From positions 22,852,560 to 22,916,559 of the forward strand of contig NC_135177.1 in assembly GCF_041146795.1 (NCBI RefSeq): DNA of 64,000 nt, written 5' to 3'. Source of the DNA: Maylandia zebra. Lineage: Eukaryota; Chordata; Actinopteri; Cichliformes; Cichlidae. Numbering within the stretch: the first letter of the stretch is position 1; the number at the start of each line of letters is the position of its first letter. Shown one piece after another: positions 1 through 28,098 of the stretch. The notes under the pieces are model-generated. The model was not told the origin of the DNA and searched no databases. It saw only the letters and a list, made by a program, of their open reading frames with translations. The position numbers were made by a program, and so were the translations under genes.

Positions 1-16
1 TTTTTCTCTTTGTCAG

Positions 17-329
17 GTCACCCGTCAGTCTCAGCTGTTACGAGGCGTGTTTCCTGCCCTCTTCCACCCTCTGCCCGCTCCTGTGTGGGCTGATGATGTG
101 GACAACAGGGTCAACTTTGGCATGGAAATTGGTCAGTCTGTGCTCTGTTCAGCCCGCTTGCAGTTCTTATATAATATAAGCCATATTACTCACATGCCCT
201 TATCTCTCCAACACCACAGGGAAAACAAGAGGGTTCTTCAAGTCCGGCGACATGGTGATTGTGATGACAGGCTGGATCCCAGGGTCTGGTCACACCAACA
301 TTATGAGGGCAGTGAATGTCCCGCAATAA
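17..329 (+). CDS. pklr: pyruvate kinase (liver/red-cell type), last two exons only
   Basis: Pyruvate kinase makes pyruvate and ATP from phosphoenolpyruvate and ADP in the cytosol (last step of glycolysis). Only the 3' end is present. Coding parts are 17-131 (acceptor AG at 15-16, donor GT at 132-133) and 220-329 (acceptor AG at 218-219, stop TAA at 327-329). The junction splits a Gly codon (G|GG). The reading contains [24 protein letters not shown], then [28 protein letters not shown] and a short tail ending VPQ. This is the C-terminal domain that forms the fructose-1,6-bisphosphate site in allosteric isozymes. WADDVD and FGxExG resemble PKLR more than PKM, and the neighbouring HCN3-type gene agrees. 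A PKM co-orthologue is the alternative. The catalytic domains lie left of the window. Confidence 0.9.
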
Positions 330-575
330 CATGACCTCACTGGACTCTAAATCTAACAGAGTTGCTGGAGGTTCATTAAGAGAGCCTTTAAAATCTTTTA
401 ATGCACCAAAAAGCCAAAGAACCACCCCTAAAATCGAAGCAATAACCTCTGTCGAAAGCAGCAGAAACACTCTACTTAAAATTTGAGGTTATTATGCGGA
501 AACACCTGGTCTAATAACCGCTCATATGAATGTACCCATGACTCCCTTCAAATAAAACTTGACTTTAACTTTAAT
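330..575 (+). terminator. pklr: pklr 3' UTR with poly(A) signal
   Basis: A short 3' UTR follows the TAA. AATAAA lies at 551-556, about 220 nt after the stop, and is followed by T-rich sequence. It is the first consensus signal after the stop, so it is the likely cleavage region. The exact end is inferred. Confidence 0.6.
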
Positions 576-1489
576 ACGTTGTTCTCCAGTTCTTGTCAGG
601 ACACAGGCTTCTGTAATTGAACTGTCCTGCCTCCTGTTTTCATATTGAAAGTGAAAGTATTGTCTCTGTGGCTGCCATTGTTGAAGTACATTGGTGCTCT
701 TTATAGAATTTGGAGATAAGACTTTCATTCCTACCCAGAGTCCCAAGCTTATCTCTGTGCAGCGGCAATTTTTTGGCTATTATGAGCAGCAGCCGATGAT
801 GCAGAGCTGACACCCCCTTTGTCAACTGAGATGACCCAGATGGCCACATCTGCATATTGCTCACCCAGAAAGTAATTATATCTGTTCCTGTGTGGGTCTT
901 CCTCATGTCTCATAATCCTTTATTTTGTGACATCCTTGCTTCCTCCTTTTTTCCTTTTGAGCTTTAATGTGCATTGAATCCTCCCGCAGCAGTTTATTTC
1001 TCTCTCTCTCTCTTTCTACCACTAATAGCCACTTTTGCAGAGGCTGACTCACTGTAAATATTTCTGTGGTTAGTCTAATAGCGTTTTATCTTTCTGGGAC
1101 AATTGGAGCACTTACAGAGTTTTATGTCTATATTTGCAAAAGTCTGTTTTCCATAAGCCTGCGGGAATACGATGTGAGGTTTTTCACTTATTCTACATGT
1201 AGATCTATTCAAGTCAACTGCTGAAGTAAAAGTAGCAATACCACAACAAAAGAAAACTGAAATAAAAGTATAGATATCAGATAAATTTATATTTAATCTT
1301 TTAAACCACCAATTTGACCTCTTAAAGTATTGTGCAAAAGCCACATGTCACTTCTTTATATTTTGCTACGGAAATGGGAAATAGGTGTAGAGATTTATTA
1401 ACATAATTTATTTATTAAAATGTGCAAACAATGGATTTAAAATACATAAAGGAAAGAAGAATCTGTATAATACTAACAAGCTTGAAATA
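576..1489. other. intergenic, no gene seen
   Basis: AT-rich sequence between the pklr 3' end and a decayed transposon. It has a short (TC)n run near 1000-1012. I see no exon-like segment with splice sites on either strand and no RNA gene. Confidence 0.5.
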
Positions 1490-2150
1490 TTCAATATTTG
1501 GTTTGAACGAATTTATTCTTTAACAAAGCCTGAACTCTCTCAGGCAGCTTTCTTGCAATTTTAGTAGTCTTCAGGAATATTTCTCCAGGCTTCTTGAAGA
1601 TCATTCAAAGCTCTTCTTTGGATGTTGGCTGCCTTTTGTTCTGTTCTCTGTCAAGCTGATCCCACGCTGGTTTAATTAATGGTGAGGTCCGGGGTCTGGG
1701 GAGGCCGATCCACAACTGATGTCATGTGTGCTTTTACTACATTGGCAGTGTGTTTGGGATCATTGTCATGCCAAATATTGAAGCCGCTTCCAATCAGACT
1801 CTTTCCAGATGTTATTGAATGGTGGATCAATATGTGATGGTACTTTTCTCCATCTATAATTCCATCAGTTTTGATAATGGTGGTGATGATCAGAACCAAA
1901 TATTGAAATTGTGATTCATCAATTCCATTCATCAATTCAATACCTGCTGACATTAATTTTCGGTCCACTTCTTGTGTAATTTGACACACCACAGCCTTTC
2001 TCCCTGTTTCCCTTCAATAAGAATGGCTTCTTGACACCCACCCTTGCACTGAGAGCTTTTCTGATGAGACTTCAGTGAACAGCAGATGGATTGACTGAAG
2101 GCCTAGCAGATTGGGACGTTGCTGGATTTTCCCCCCTGTTTCTTAAGGAC
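1490..2150 (-). mobile_element. decayed Tc1-like transposon
   Basis: The minus strand reads like the C-terminal half of a Tc1/mariner DDE transposase. It has a segment with HDNDPKHTANVVKAH, then RPPQTPDL (the degenerate PPQSPDL motif), then a tail with LPERVQALLKNK. Stops and shifts break the frame, for example after the PDL motif. The start of the element towards 2150 is too diverged to define, and terminal inverted repeats were not resolved. It is non-functional, and the boundaries are approximate. Confidence 0.75.
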
Positions 2151-3549
2151 ATGGCTTTCAGATACTATTCATCTGCTGTACAGAGTATTTAGCCTCCCAC
2201 TCGTTAATCCAAGAATAAAAATAGCCATCACAGCAATTGTAAATGAACATAATAGGTGCCCTTTTTATACTAAGTAGTAAATAGCTGTCAAATGTAATTT
2301 TTCCCTCAAAAATGTTGTAGTTTTAGATGTTTACATAAGTACTTCACAGCTGTTCTTAAGCTGAACATACTTTTCCCTGCTGAGTGTAATTTGGATGTAG
2401 ATGTGTTCACAATTCGTAACAACACATAAAAAATAAACTACTCTGTTACATTTAAAATCCCTGCATTCACAATATTTCTTGACCTTAGAATACTGACAGA
2501 TCGACTATAAAGTCTCTTACTTAAGAAGGATAACCAATAAACAGCTGACGAATAAAAGTAAATCTTGCTGTGAAAAATGTAGTCGAGTACTTAAATACAT
2601 TTAAAATACTTAAAGGGGGGAAAAGTATATTACAGTAAACTACCCTGTGATCTATTTCATGATGTATCAGCCTTCATATCTCTCTAGACGAACTCAAGCT
2701 CTGGAGTTTAACTGCAGATTGAATTTATATTTATTATTTCATTTCTAAAAGGTGTATCTGCTTCACGTTGTTTGGATCACAGCGTTCTTTGAGGACTTCA
2801 TTCATTTTTCTTTTATTTCCTTCATAAGTCCTCCCCATTGTTGGTACAAAAAAGGCTTGCCCCTTTTTGCTATTTAAATAAAGTTTCATCATCCCTCTTT
2901 CCATCACGCGCTCCCTCGCCGCATTGGTGAGAAGGGATGACGCGCATCCTGTACCTGCGAGGGATGCGTGCGTCTTGCGCCGGTTGGGCATGCGGCCTTG
3001 GGGGAAGGATGATGGGGATGCGGATGCCATGGCAACAAGCTGATTAGATTCCGACTATTATATGGACATTTATTTATTTAATATTTCATTTGCACGCGCT
3101 GGCGGCGCGCTTCTGCGGACGTGTCAGACCGACCTCTGAGTGTTGAGTCAGAAAAGGAAGTAAATTGAGCCGTAAACTGGACTCCATCTGCTCTGCACAA
3201 TTTCCTGAGGACCAAGGATCAACAAGTTGCTTTTTTTTTTTTTTTTTTTTTTAAGGAAGGTTTGAAATTCATGGGAGCGCACAGTTTTACCTCGGAGCAG
3301 CTTTCTTCATTTAAATGTAGAGTCTGTAATCTGCCGTTGGTGCCATAAGAGGGGAAGGGACGCCGCCGTATCCCTGTAGACTGTGTCATTGAAAAGTGAA
3401 GTGAAGTGCATGGCAGCGCCTGCATGTGAGGAAACATGGAATGTGGTGCGTCAGGCTGTGAGAACCTCATCAAGTTAATTGCGGTATCAGGTTTTTTTTT
3501 ATATATATAAAATAGCTTTTTTTGTAAAGGAGGAAATCTGTCTGTGTGT
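2151..3549. other. intergenic, no gene seen
   Basis: Mostly AT-rich, with a more CpG-rich patch around 2890-3130 and a poly(T) run at about 3229-3252. An AP-1-like TGAGTCA sits at 3144-3150. A minus-strand open frame over 2734-3030 has no recognisable domain and is not called. The segment may include distal hcn3 regulatory DNA, but nothing shows this directly. Confidence 0.4.
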
Positions 3550-4496
3550 CTGACTGCGCTTCAGTCGCGGGTAGATGGGTTTTCCGTCATGGTGAAGGTG
3601 TTTTTTCCCGCACGGATACTGAAAATGACAACGTGTGGCGGACTCAGTGAAAACATGGGCTAGACCTGGGGTATTCTGACTTCCTTCCCAGCCGTATTTG
3701 TTCCCGTTTTTCCTATGTGCATGTGCCTGGTTGCTGGTCGAGTGCGTGTCCTCGACAGTGAATCAGTGCGTCTCGGAATGAGCGCTCGTTTGTGCCTTTT
3801 TTCGTGCGTCCTTTCTGTCCGTTAACAACCCATCCCTCCTAACAGAGTATCGAGTGTCCTTGTCTTTCATCCTCGGATGAATGTTCCCCAGTCTGACACC
3901 TTAGCGCCCAAAACATCTCTTACATAATGATATATGATGAAAGGGGCAAAGACTGGGAAGGCAGCCTGGACATATAGGCTACACGGACAGGACACGGACG
4001 GCCAATGAGCGTCGAGCGCTCTTATCTACAATAGACCGGGAATCCGGTGCCAATATGACCGGTGTCGGAGCGTTAAGGGCGACTGTGGAGCGGAGAGGGA
4101 GGGCCTCGGGCGGAGAGCAGCGTTTCAAGGACGAGGAAGGAGGACTGGCAGAGAAACATCTGTAAGGACAAACAAGACTCTTTAAGAAAAGAGGAAAAGT
4201 GAAGCTGCAGGCGTCACAGTGATAGGGGGGGATATTTTTGTCTGGATGGGGCTTTTTCCAAGGGCACTGAGGTAAGAATGGCCACATCCGCGGAAAGAGG
4301 GCGGAAGACTCCGGGAGAATGACTGGAGACACGCTGCACTTTTCTGTCGCTTCTTCAATTTAACATTCAGAGCCTCATTGACTTTCTCATCTATGTAACC
4401 TAGACAGGTCGACAGTACTGAATAGTTATTCTGAGGGGTGGGGGTCACAGGTTATATTGATCCTCCTCTCACACTCCTCCCCTTCCCTGAGTTGGG
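3550..4496 (+). promoter_or_regulatory. hcn3: probable hcn3 promoter and 5' UTR
   Basis: CpG-richer sequence directly upstream of the hcn3 start codon. No coding similarity was seen. An in-frame TGA at 4488-4490 closes the hcn3 frame just upstream of the ATG. No TATA box was convincing and the transcription start cannot be placed. The assignment rests on position and composition. Confidence 0.4.
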
Positions 4497-20569
<16,073 letters not shown>

Positions 20570-22080
20570 AACATAAAAAAATTTTAAAATTTTAAAAAAG
20601 ATGAGGAGGAAAACCTCATAAAATGTTGGCCTTTGTGTTGTGGTGGGTGCCTGAATAGCAGAGCCATGGATATGCAGAGTTGTGTCAGAGTTGGCACCAG
20701 ACAAGCCGTGATCTCACGAGGACAGATACATGTTTGCATTCACTCTAGGATGTGATTGTCTTAGAACATCAGGTGTTCACGTGACTCACAGCCAAGCCAT
20801 CGATCAAGGATCCAGGAGAAAGACTTTAGGGGTCCTCAGCGGGGTTGATAAGGCGGAGTCTAAAAAAAACATCCAAATGTATACATACATATCTGTGTTA
20901 GTGATTGTTGGAGCAAGCTGGGGAGCTGAAGTGGAAATATGCTGCAGTGTATCTACACAATAAAACGGGAAGGAAACAACGTCTGGGAGTCTGGAAAAAA
21001 AAATTAAAAGCTAATGAAAAAAAAGCAATACTTGTGACGCATTTTTCTCACTAATTAAACAGGAAATTTCCTTGACAATAATAATGAATGTGGGAAGATA
21101 TTAATTGTTTTCCTGTTTGAAGGAAAGTCACGATGACAAGATGCAGGCAATAGAGCAGATACTTCCTTGTTTCCAGCTCCAACTCCCTCTTGCCTCCCAT
21201 TCTTCACCAAAGTGTAATATTTTCTCATCAGAATAATAATAATTATACTGATATAGCGTTTAAAAAGCACTGTAAAGTCAATATTCATATGAATTTGAAA
21301 AATTAGGAGCAGTCCACTTGTAGTTTTGTTGTCCCAGGTGCGTGGTGTTTAGTTTTTGAATAATACAAACCTTTTAAATCTACATGTTCGCTTTGACAGC
21401 TTCTGTAAATTGTATTTTTTTTCTTCTCTGTGTGTGTGCGTGTGTGCGTGCGTGTGTGTGACACACAATACTGCTCTGCTGTGCATTGTGGTTCACTTGA
21501 TTTCTTTCTTTCTCCACCCGTCTCCCTGTACTGTAAATACGTGCCTCTCTGTGGGTCTGTTGTGTGCTTCCTCACTCCTCGGTCTCTTTGTCTTTCATCT
21601 CGTGTCTGTCTAGCTGCCTTTCATCTGATTTCACAGCTCTGGTCGCTAACTGTTTCTTTGACGCTCACAGACTCACTCCCTTTCTCTCAGTTTGCCCGAC
21701 ACTTTGCTCTCTGCTGCCGTCAGCCTCATGTTCAATTAGCGGTTTCCTTCTTCTGTCGCCCTATGACACTGTTTCAGCACAGTTTCCAGTGATGTTTGAT
21801 GTTTTCTGTGGGTAGCAACAAGGCATTTCTGTCTTAATCCCTGATACCATGTTGCCTAGACGATATATTTAAGGACCAAATGTTTTATTTTTTATTTATC
21901 ACAGCTTTAGCTTTTGGAAAGAAAAGACGGCTAATAGTGCTGCCAAACTGATGATCATAAGTGTGACACTGAGGGTGATGATTTTCTGCTTGTGATGATG
22001 ATGATGCTGACATGATGATGATGATGGTGTATAGCTGGATGTAAGAATAAAGTGGATTTAGGTATCATCTTGTGAGTTGT
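20570..22080 (+). terminator. hcn3: hcn3 3' UTR with alternative poly(A) signals
   Basis: No further coding. Just after the stop lies a self-complementary A/T block at 20574-20599 (TTTTAAAATTTTAAAA core). AATAAA occurs at 20959-20964, and a second candidate (AGAATAAAG) is near 22044. Which is used cannot be told from sequence. A GATGAT-rich stretch lies at about 21995-22027. Confidence 0.5.
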
Positions 22081-22086
22081 GAGCTT

Positions 22087-22088
<2 letters not shown>

Positions 22089-22158
<70 letters not shown>
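22089..22158. repeat. (TG)n microsatellite
   Basis: About 34 TG units, uninterrupted. Confidence 0.95.
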
Positions 22159-22160
<2 letters not shown>

Positions 22161-22214
22161 TGACATTTGGACCATTTAAGCAGGACTTTTACATTCATAA
22201 CTAAAAACTGTTAT

Positions 22215-22400
22215 GAACTATAGTTATAGTGGTTCTGCCAGAGGTTTTTTCCTGTTAAAAGGGGGTTCTTCCTTCCCACTGTTGCCAAAGCGTTTACTCA
22301 TATAAGGATATATGATGGTTTTCTCTGTTTTCTTTGTATTATTGTAGTCTTGATTTGTTTTTGTGATTTGGCACATTAGAAATTAAATTGAACTGAACTG
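22215..22400 (+). repeat. LINE-type 3' tail fragment, copy 2
   Basis: Shares TTTTTCCTGTTAAAAGGGG, a TTCCTTCCCACTGTTGCC block and the ending GAACTGAACTGAATTGGG with fish LINE tails. It is the same family as 5960-6150. The copy ends in degenerate TGAAC/TGAAT units, typical of a retroposon tail. Confidence 0.65.
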
Positions 22401-23131
22401 AATTGGGTTTCACAAAAAAGCTTTACACTGTTAAAAGTGAACTCTCCACAGTAATAATTGTTGTTTTGTTGTTTAATCATGCTCAGAGCTGTGACTGAGC
22501 AAACACTCCCACGCAAAAAGATTGTCTCACAGATTTTCCATATTTTCTTTTTTTTAACCGAACACTTCAATTATACTTTGCATTGTGGTTTTTTTTTTCA
22601 TCAAAAAGGTGTAAATGCTGTTGTAAAGCTTTTACCACACTCCCAGAAAGACAGTTTACAGGAAAGCAGCAGCATAATTTGCATAAATCATGGAATTTAA
22701 AACTCAAATTGACTTGTAGTTGACTTGTTCTTTGTAACTGTAGATTGAAAATGTCCCACCAATTTAAAAAAAAAAAAAAAAAAAAAGTATTATGTCATTT
22801 TCATTAGAAATAGGTTTTGATTCTTAGTACTAAAAAAAAAAAAACTAAAAAAAAAAAACCTCAAGTTATTACTGTTTTATGTGAAATATGAATCATGGTA
22901 TGTGTTTCAGCCCTACTGAGAAATATGGATTTTTTTGGTAGATCTAGACATGGTCATTCTTTGAAATGCAACAGATACCACATAGAAAAGAAAAACAATA
23001 ACATAGGCTTGTTTAGGTTTTATCGGACACATCTGACAAGAAAATCCTTGTAGCTAATATGAAGGTAGAATCATATGTGCCGTTTAGTTAGAAAAAACTA
23101 ACCAGTATTTTGGGGCAAGAAACTCACAAGT

Positions 23132-23162
<31 letters not shown>

Positions 23163-23183
23163 AGATTTTAGTGGCAAATCACA
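22401..23183. other. intergenic, no gene seen
   Basis: AT-rich with poly(A) runs at about 22766-22785 and 22832-22858, and a TTTTG array near 23132-23160. No gene is supported. Confidence 0.5.
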
Positions 23184-23546
23184 GCGTACCCATCTTCTGC
23201 TGGCTGCTTTTTACAGGGTAGTGTGCCATGTCACAAAGTATAGATAATCTCAAACTGGCTTCATGAACACAACAATGACTTCACTGTACTCAAATGGCAT
23301 CGGCAGTCATCAGATCTCAATCCAGTAGAGCACCTTTGGGATGTGGTGGAATAGCAGATTCACATTATGGACGTCCAGCTGACAAATCTGCAGCAACTGT
23401 GTGATGCTATCATGTCTAGATGAACCAAAATCTGTGAAGAATGTTTCCAGCACCTTGTTGAATCCATGCCATGAAGAATTAAAGCAGTTTTGAAGGCAAA
23501 AGGCAGTCCAACCCACTGCTAGGAAGGTGTACCTAATAAAGTGGCT
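23184..23546 (+). mobile_element. 3' half of a Tc1-like transposon, family A
   Basis: Degenerate transposase 3' end. It includes CACTGTACTCAAATGGC, AGTAGAGCACCTTTGGGATG (VEHLWD) and CAGCACCTTGTTGAATCCAT, and closes with GGTGTACCTAATAAAGTGGC. It is close to the copy at 8517-9278. The 5' half is missing. Confidence 0.85.
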
Positions 23547-25714
23547 GTATAAAACATAAACAATTAAGAAGTGTTTCTTTTTCAGATTGGGATTTGATAA
23601 CTGCATTTTTCTGTGTAAAACCAACCACAACAGTCAGTAAATTGTAAGTTTTAAATTATCATATTCAAGAAAAGGAAATTAGAAAATACAAACTCGAAAC
23701 TTGCCTTTAAATTTAACTCGAGCACAGAAAATAAATCAACGACTGCTTCCTATCACTGCCACTAACCAGCATTTTGCTTTACTTTGAATAGATTTACTTG
23801 GATGGATTATCCGCACACAGAGTATCACTTGAGATCCGACTTGGACTTGACCTCTGTGACTCAGCCTTGGAGTCATACATGATCTCTGAGGATTTAGGAC
23901 TGAAGGTTTGGTGACTCAGGTCCAGCTCTGCGCAGTACAACCTCTACCTGTGTGGGATGAATGACTGGTGAAGTGTCTCTCTTCTGCCTCCCACTCTAGC
24001 TCTGCTGCTGCTGCCTGCTGCTCATGGATCCCCAACCCTAATCCTGTACCTCTCCGCAGAGGGCAGACACGCTCACTTCCAAGGTTAAGCTTGTGAATGT
24101 GGGGACACTTAAATCTCTGCCGCTCTTGAGAGGAACTAAATGAATATCCGCCTTCATGAGGGCGGATTACATTCCCACTGATACACCTGCTAACTTTCTG
24201 TCTCTCACATGTGTTTCCCCTCCCCTCTCATTAGAGTCCAAGAGGTTTTCAACAGCACTTCAGCCTCTGAGGGCGTCAGAGAGGGAATTATTTTTCACAT
24301 CTACAAGCTAAGAGGCATTAAAGTATTGGATTTGCACTTGTTATTATTATTTGCACTGTGTTTAAATAGCCCCTGCAGAATCTCACAAAGCAACATTAAT
24401 GTTTCAGCAAATGGATGAGTGTCTGACTGTAAATATTTCAGCTTTTTCGCACCTGTGCTGGCATTTTAAATGAGAGGGAGGTGTGAGGCTGGAGGCTGTG
24501 GATGGAAACGTGCTTCTAAGCACATTTACACAATTACATAGTGAAGCAGAGCAGGTTTCTGGTTGGAGGCTCTCAGTTCAGCACACTCGGGCCTGCCGGT
24601 GGTGAAGTGACCACTAGATGGCGACGACGCTCTAAAAAACAGGTGAGTACAGCGGGGTAGAAAACGAGCATCCCTGCGAGATAATCGCATATGACTAGTA
24701 TGAATATGTTTCAGTATGTTTCATAGAGTGACAGGTGAGCACAGGACAGCCAGGAGTCTGTGAAGTGAAGAGAAGCTCACAGTGTGGAGTCAGGAGTGTA
24801 GCAGAGGTTAATAAAGGCAGACCAGCCTGGATTACCAGCCGTGAATAGAGGCGGGGGGATAAACAGGACTTGTAATTGCTGCTTGGCTCTGAAATAGACT
24901 CAGAGGGAAGTCTTCCTGCTGGAAACAAACCAGCCTAACAGGCTATTTTCGAAGGCAACTTTGATTATTTGAATCCTCATTATTATATAAAACACAGTAA
25001 CAGCAGTCAGCCTACATAGATGGATTGAAAGGCCGTTCTTTCTTATGCTTTAATGTTATCTCCAATATTAAAACAACTTGTCTATATTACTGGCTTTCAG
25101 ACTCACGCTGCCTTGTCAGACTGCTTTCTCTGAATGTTTCTAGATTTGGTGGTGTACCCAAGGAATTTTTGCACCTCAGTAAAACTCATTTTCAAATGAA
25201 TTTCTATTAAATCTACCAGGCTGGCATAGAGAGTTTGTAAAGGTTTGTACACCCAAAACATATGGTCAGGTTGTAAAATACCGCACTGTAACCACACCAA
25301 AACATTAAAATGTATCAATAAAAACATCCGGTAATCTCACCTGACAGGTTTTTTTTTATGAACACTTTAAATTTTCATTTTTCCCCCTTCTCTTCTCTTT
25401 TTTTTTCTTTTCTTTTTTTTTTTTTAAAAATAAAACACTAAAATTCAGAAACTGGGCTTCACGTACTGTAATAAATTTAAAAATAATAGAAAAGTAGAAT
25501 AAGAATAGAAATTTTTTTTTAAGCAGCAGCTTTTTAAAACGCCTTTTGGGAGGTCCCGATCCTGCGCTTCTGAACTACTGTGCAGCCCTAGGTGGGGAAT
25601 AAGGTGCATTTATGTAGCGCGTAACGTGTTATTCTGGTAGCACAACCGCAGCACAAGCACAGATTTAAGGTTGGAGGAGAGGGGGGGGGGTATGGGTGGG
25701 CTCGCAGAGTTCAC
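23547..25714. other. intergenic, candidate regulatory DNA
   Basis: No exon was recognised. The part from 23800 to 24950 is less AT-rich than its surroundings. It holds a strong CTCF-like motif CCACTAGATGGCGAC (24611-24625) and a small inverted repeat (ATCCGCC..GGCGGAT) at about 24146-24167. Poly(T) runs lie at 25380-25425. It sits between hcn3 and the zbtb7b promoter candidates. Confidence 0.35.
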
Positions 25715-25863
25715 CACAAAAATATATATAGACTTCCTCCACCTTCACTACGAAACCCACCGACACACACTCCGGGAGCTACAGCAGACAAGGACAAGAC
25801 TGAAGCTTTGAAAGAGCGAGGTGATTCCCATAACCACTTCAAACACCAGGCGCAGGTTTATAC
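25715..25863 (+). promoter_or_regulatory. candidate TATA promoter and short first exon
   Basis: TATATATA at 25723-25730 is followed about 25-35 bp later by a possible start region. A strong donor GTAAGT lies at 25864-25869. There is no long open frame, so a 5' UTR exon is the natural reading. The next downstream gene on this strand is zbtb7b. This is inference from signals only. Confidence 0.3.
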
Positions 25864-26219
25864 GTAAGTCTTGAAAGTTCAGTAGGGAAATGAGGCTGCT
25901 CTTTAGCGTCTGTGGCTGTGTCACACACACAAACACACACATACACACACACAAAGAAAAAAATATACCCCACTGCTCTTTCTCTGGAAAAAAAAAATCA
26001 TAAATGAGTTGCTGTGTTTTGCACTTTAGCAGATTATAGCGTATACTTCCTTTTTTCTCCTCTCTCTTAACTGATTCACCGATTCACCAAAAGTCATTTT
26101 TAAAAAAGTCCCTTTAACAGTTGCCCTTTGTAGACACCACATTGGATGTGACACATCCTCTATACGAGTTTCATTTATCATATTCGTTTCCGTTTAACTT
26201 GAATCATCGATCAGCATCT

Positions 26220-27560
26220 GCCCTTGCCTTTAATTGGAGTTGGTACCCTTTCTCTTGGCTGACTTCCACTGCTCCATCCCCTTGGTCACCTCTACTTGAC
26301 TTCTCGGGAATATTGCTGAGTCACGAGGAGGGCGAAGGGGGCGATGTTTCGACTCAAAATACCCGTGCCTGTGACAAGTAACCTGCGCAAATGGGCAGAT
26401 ATCCTTCAATCCGCTTTCAGCGCCCACTTTGCTCTGCTCACCTTTGCGCGGTGATGCCCAGAGGAGAGAGGGGGAGGAGCGGGGTCTCCAATCCTGCCCA
26501 CCTTTCTCCTCCCTCCGCCGCTGACAGCTCGACAGACACCGCTGCTGGCCTATCGCGCCAGAGCCGGACCCCTCTCTTGTCCTTTCTCTCCCTCCCCCTG
26601 TGCCCTGCCCACCCCGGCGGTCTCCTCTCCAGCCCTGCCAGAGCCAATCCGCGACTGGGTGTAAGTAGGGCAAGCCGCTTCCTGGTTCTCAGAAAGGAGG
26701 AGCTGGGAGTCGGAGTGGGCCAGCGCAGGCAGAAGACAGGGGGACAGAGCAGCCCAGAAAGCCGGCGGTCTGCAGAGAGAAGAGGAGAAGGGAGCTGCGA
26801 GGGAGGGGGAAAAAACGCCGACGCACAATTTGGCGAGTAAGAAAACCTCGCAGGTGTCGAGCTGAGGACGACAGGAGCGGTGAACCCCCCGCCTCCTGGC
26901 GAAGAAGAGGCGAGAGCTGGGAGCATAAAAAAAGAAATATACGAAGTAGAAGAAGTCGGCAGGGTGGGACGAAGTAATCCAGGAAGTGTGGAGGCCGGTC
27001 AGGTGGGAGGCGACGAGCCAGGACAGGTGACACACCGGCACTCAGGTAACTATTCACCTGTCTGCCCTCGAAATGTCAGCAAACTAGAGCAATCCTGTAA
27101 AGTAAATGTTGTTTTTAGGGGGCATGGTTTGTTTTGTTTTTTCTGCCGTGACAGCACCGGCTTGCCTCGGGCGCTTTCGTCCCTCCTCCCTCCTTCCCGG
27201 TTTCTGATCGGGGTCACGGGAGGACTGAACACGTCACGGCTACTCAGTAACTCCCGTCGACATTTATTAAAAGCGTTTCGGTTTACTTTTAGAAGCGCAC
27301 AGAGCCACACATGCTCTCACAGTTCTTCTGTTTTTGTGGTGGGCGAAGCAGGTGCTGCAGCCGCTGTTTGTTACGTGCGTCTGCGCGCGGCGGCGGCCAG
27401 GTGAGCGACACGGAGCAGGGTCGGCGGGTACATTTCTGGAGACTGGGCTGCTAATTATAGCCGAGAACACCGGCTGACATCCAAAACCTATAACCTGTTC
27501 TCACGCACATCACCTGCCTCCCTGCGCCACTCACGGGCACGCGGTGCAGTGGATCTGCTG
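26220..27560 (+). promoter_or_regulatory. zbtb7b: CpG-rich region, candidate distal zbtb7b promoter and first exon
   Basis: The most GC- and CpG-rich stretch of the window outside exons. A CCAAT box (GAGCCAATCCGCGAC) lies at about 26641-26655. A clean donor CTCAG|GTAACT has its exon end at 27045. Several overlapping open frames here lack an ATG in good context and have no domain similarity, so a non-coding first exon is preferred. The zbtb7b coding exons are 15.7 kb downstream on the same strand, and no other plus-strand gene lies between. Confidence 0.45.
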
Positions 27561-27606
27561 GATTTGGTCTCTTGCGCCTAAACGAGCCACCCTCAGTGGT
27601 CTGTTA

Positions 27607-27642
27607 ATCATCATTATCATCATCATCATCATCATCATCATC
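27607..27642. repeat. (ATC)n microsatellite
   Basis: About 11 ATC units with one interruption. Confidence 0.9.
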
Positions 27643-28098
27643 CCTACGGCGCACCCAGTGTTTTATTTTAATCCTGTCACAATCCTGTGTTACAAAGGCT
27701 GTAATGTTAGGTTAAGGCTTCAGCCTGCATCATGGGTGGGGAGGGTTGTTATATCAGTGGGCTTCTGTATGTGTGTGTGTGTGTCGTTGAAGAGGTAACC
27801 GTGTTGCTGACTTGCCCCTCTGACAGACCGGCCTAACAAGCTCAACTGGCTTGGGTTTGGTTTCCCTGTGCTGTGAGCAGCTTGGTTGGTTAAATCTTTA
27901 GGCGCCCTTGCAGGCAGTTAAAGCCCCGTGAAGCTCCCAGGCTCAGGTGTTACTGAAGGCTTCTTTATTTTCTTCCTTCTGTCTCACCTCTGTGTCTCTG
28001 AGGGGTGAGAGTGGGTGGCTGTGAAACCAGGGAAGGAAGGTAGCAAAAAGACAAGAAGGAGACCATAAAACAGCCTTTGTACTTTCTGTTTTCTTTTA

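Noticed and set aside
2734..3030. minus-strand 98-codon frame upstream of hcn3
   Set aside because: No similarity recognised, no promoter or splice evidence, and it lies in a CpG-rich patch where chance frames are longer.
26438..26926. 162-codon minus-strand frame (and overlapping frames to 27057)
   Set aside because: Several overlapping frames in all phases across the CpG-rich region. None shows a domain or splice consistency.
26880..27404. 174-codon open frame in the CpG-rich region
   Set aside because: No ATG start. It crosses a good splice donor at 27045-27046. Long open frames are expected by chance in GC-rich DNA.
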